This document shows, one piece after another, positions 63,238 through 64,000 of a stretch of 64,000 nucleotides of DNA (positions within the stretch are counted from its first letter, which is position 1; every line of letters begins with the position of its first letter). Origin of the DNA: an uncultured Bacteroidota bacterium (GTDB lineage Bacteria > Bacteroidota > Bacteroidia > Flavobacteriales > Flavobacteriaceae); contig CACCAP010000002.1 of assembly GCA_902544085.1 (NCBI GenBank), positions 1 through 64,000 of the forward strand, given 5' to 3'. The translations under genes were made by a program, and so were the position numbers. The notes under the pieces are model-generated. The model was not told the origin of the DNA. It made no database searches and was given only the letters and a program-made list of their open reading frames with translations.

Positions 63238-64000
63238 TGCATAAAAAAATAATCTCTGTTGCTATTTTCTTTTACAGCGCATTAGTTTTTTCACAAGAGC
63301 CCAATAATTTGGGCTCTTTGTTTTATAAAGAAGTGACGGCTGATATTGAAACTGAACCAGTATTTGTTGCGGACGATGCTGCTGATGATATGTGTGTTCT
63401 TGAAAATAAAACTGACCCAGACAAATCACTCATTATTTCATCCGATAAAAAATATGGAATTATCGTTTATAATTTGGATGGAAAAAAATTATATGACTAT
63501 CCTGTAGGTAGGGTAAATAATGTGGATATTATTGAATCTAAAGGTAGGTTTTATGTTGCAGGAACAAATCGAACAAAGAACAATATTGAAATTTATGAAT
63601 TTGGTATTGACGGGCAATTGCAAAGTACTTTAATTTCTATAAATGTTCAATCTCTTAAAGATGTATACGGAATTACTTTCTATGATGGTAAACAAGAAAA
63701 ATATTTATTTGTTAGTGATAAAAAAGGAAATGTTGAACAATGGAGGATTGAATTAGACAGACCTGACCCAAAAATTTATTTAACAAGAAAATTAAGATTT
63801 TCATCACTAGTTGAAGGAATTGTTTCGGATGAAAAAAACAACGTTGTTTTTATAGGACAAGAAAAAAAGGGCATATGGAAAATAGATCCAATCAATCCTT
63901 ATGTTGAAAAAGAGCTTATCTATAAAAAAAATAAATTCATGCGTCCAGATTTTGAGGGTTTAGCACTAAGGGAAGATGGAAACAATAATGGATATATCAT
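63237..64000 (+). CDS. Beta-propeller phytase (3-phytase), partial at window edge
   Basis: The first 254 codons of a secreted phytase are present and the frame is still open at the last base. A signal peptide (about 1-20, ending VFSQ) is followed by propeller blades. Family marks are PVFVADDAADDMCV, IISSDKKYGIIVYNLDGKK, VEGIVSDEKNNVVFIGQE, GIWKIDP and DFEGLALRE; these acidic residues bind calcium and phosphate in known phytases. The ATG overlaps the receptor stop by one base (TAATG), so the two are coupled. It would release phosphate from inositol phosphates outside the inner membrane. The missing C-terminus prevents checking the last blades. Confidence 0.9.
   Translation, partial: MHKKIISVAIFFYSALVFSQEPNNLGSLFYKEVTADIETEPVFVADDAADDMCVLENKTDPDKSLIISSDKKYGIIVYNLDGKKLYDYPVGRVNNVDIIESKGRFYVAGTNRTKNNIEIYEFGIDGQLQSTLISINVQSLKDVYGITFYDGKQEKYLFVSDKKGNVEQWRIELDRPDPKIYLTRKLRFSSLVEGIVSDEKNNVVFIGQEKKGIWKIDPINPYVEKELIYKKNKFMRPDFEGLALREDGNNNGYI

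Overview
The window reads as chromosomal DNA of an AT-rich, streamlined marine-type member of the Bacteroidetes (Flavobacteriia). The signs are four TonB-dependent receptors with an N-terminal carboxypeptidase-D-like domain, a complete MoxR/DUF58/BatABCDE operon, lipoproteins with Bacteroidetes-style residues after the lipobox cysteine, a YwqK-type protein, few Shine-Dalgarno sites, and flavobacterial -7 boxes close to TAnnTTTG. I found no rRNA, tRNA, CRISPR array, insertion sequence or prophage. Genes are very tightly packed: six convergent pairs overlap at their stop codons and many co-directional pairs overlap by 1-17 nt.

Layout. 1-1862: accB-accC (fatty acid synthesis). 1859-6239 (minus): CotH-like lipoprotein, tdk, alr, asd. 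6273-6938: rsmI, then a bidirectional terminator. 6985-9702: TonB receptor. 9832-15332 (minus): uvrC, DUF3108, M23 peptidase, pgi. 15373-15936: 5-formyl-THF cyclo-ligase. 15926-27398 (minus): azurin-like lipoprotein, metB-like, gdhA, recO, TonB receptor, ileS, DksA-like, DUF1338, lspA. 27472-30285: a three-gene sugar-catabolic module (two TIM-barrel isomerases and a DUF1080 hydrolase). 30316-32314: yicC-gmk-nadD. 32399-41073: the Bat operon. 41066-49529: cvpA, pheS, gpsA, a fused dual-ABC ATPase, sensor kinase, bacilliredoxin, TerB/DnaJ protein, HupE/UreJ protein, dCMP deaminase. 49572-52553: class I ribonucleotide reductase with the ATP-cone on NrdB instead of NrdA.

52870-64000 looks like a phosphorus-scavenging region. 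One minus-strand unit encodes a TonB receptor, a PiT-type phosphate transporter and a thioredoxin-type arsenate reductase. A separate minus-strand unit encodes a beta-helix lipoprotein with an SDDDD surface-export signature. Two plus-strand units encode a MORN/YwqK protein and a TonB receptor overlapped by a beta-propeller phytase (cut by the window edge). All four units are preceded by 11-bp-period direct repeats of TTAAC-like units with a -7-like box exactly 15 nt downstream of two adjacent units. TTAAC repeats at this period are the known Pho-box form of Bacillus and cyanobacteria, so I infer a PhoB-type phosphate-starvation regulon for inorganic phosphate and phytate. This is the most interesting part of the window. 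A weaker copy of the same pattern precedes the Bat operon.
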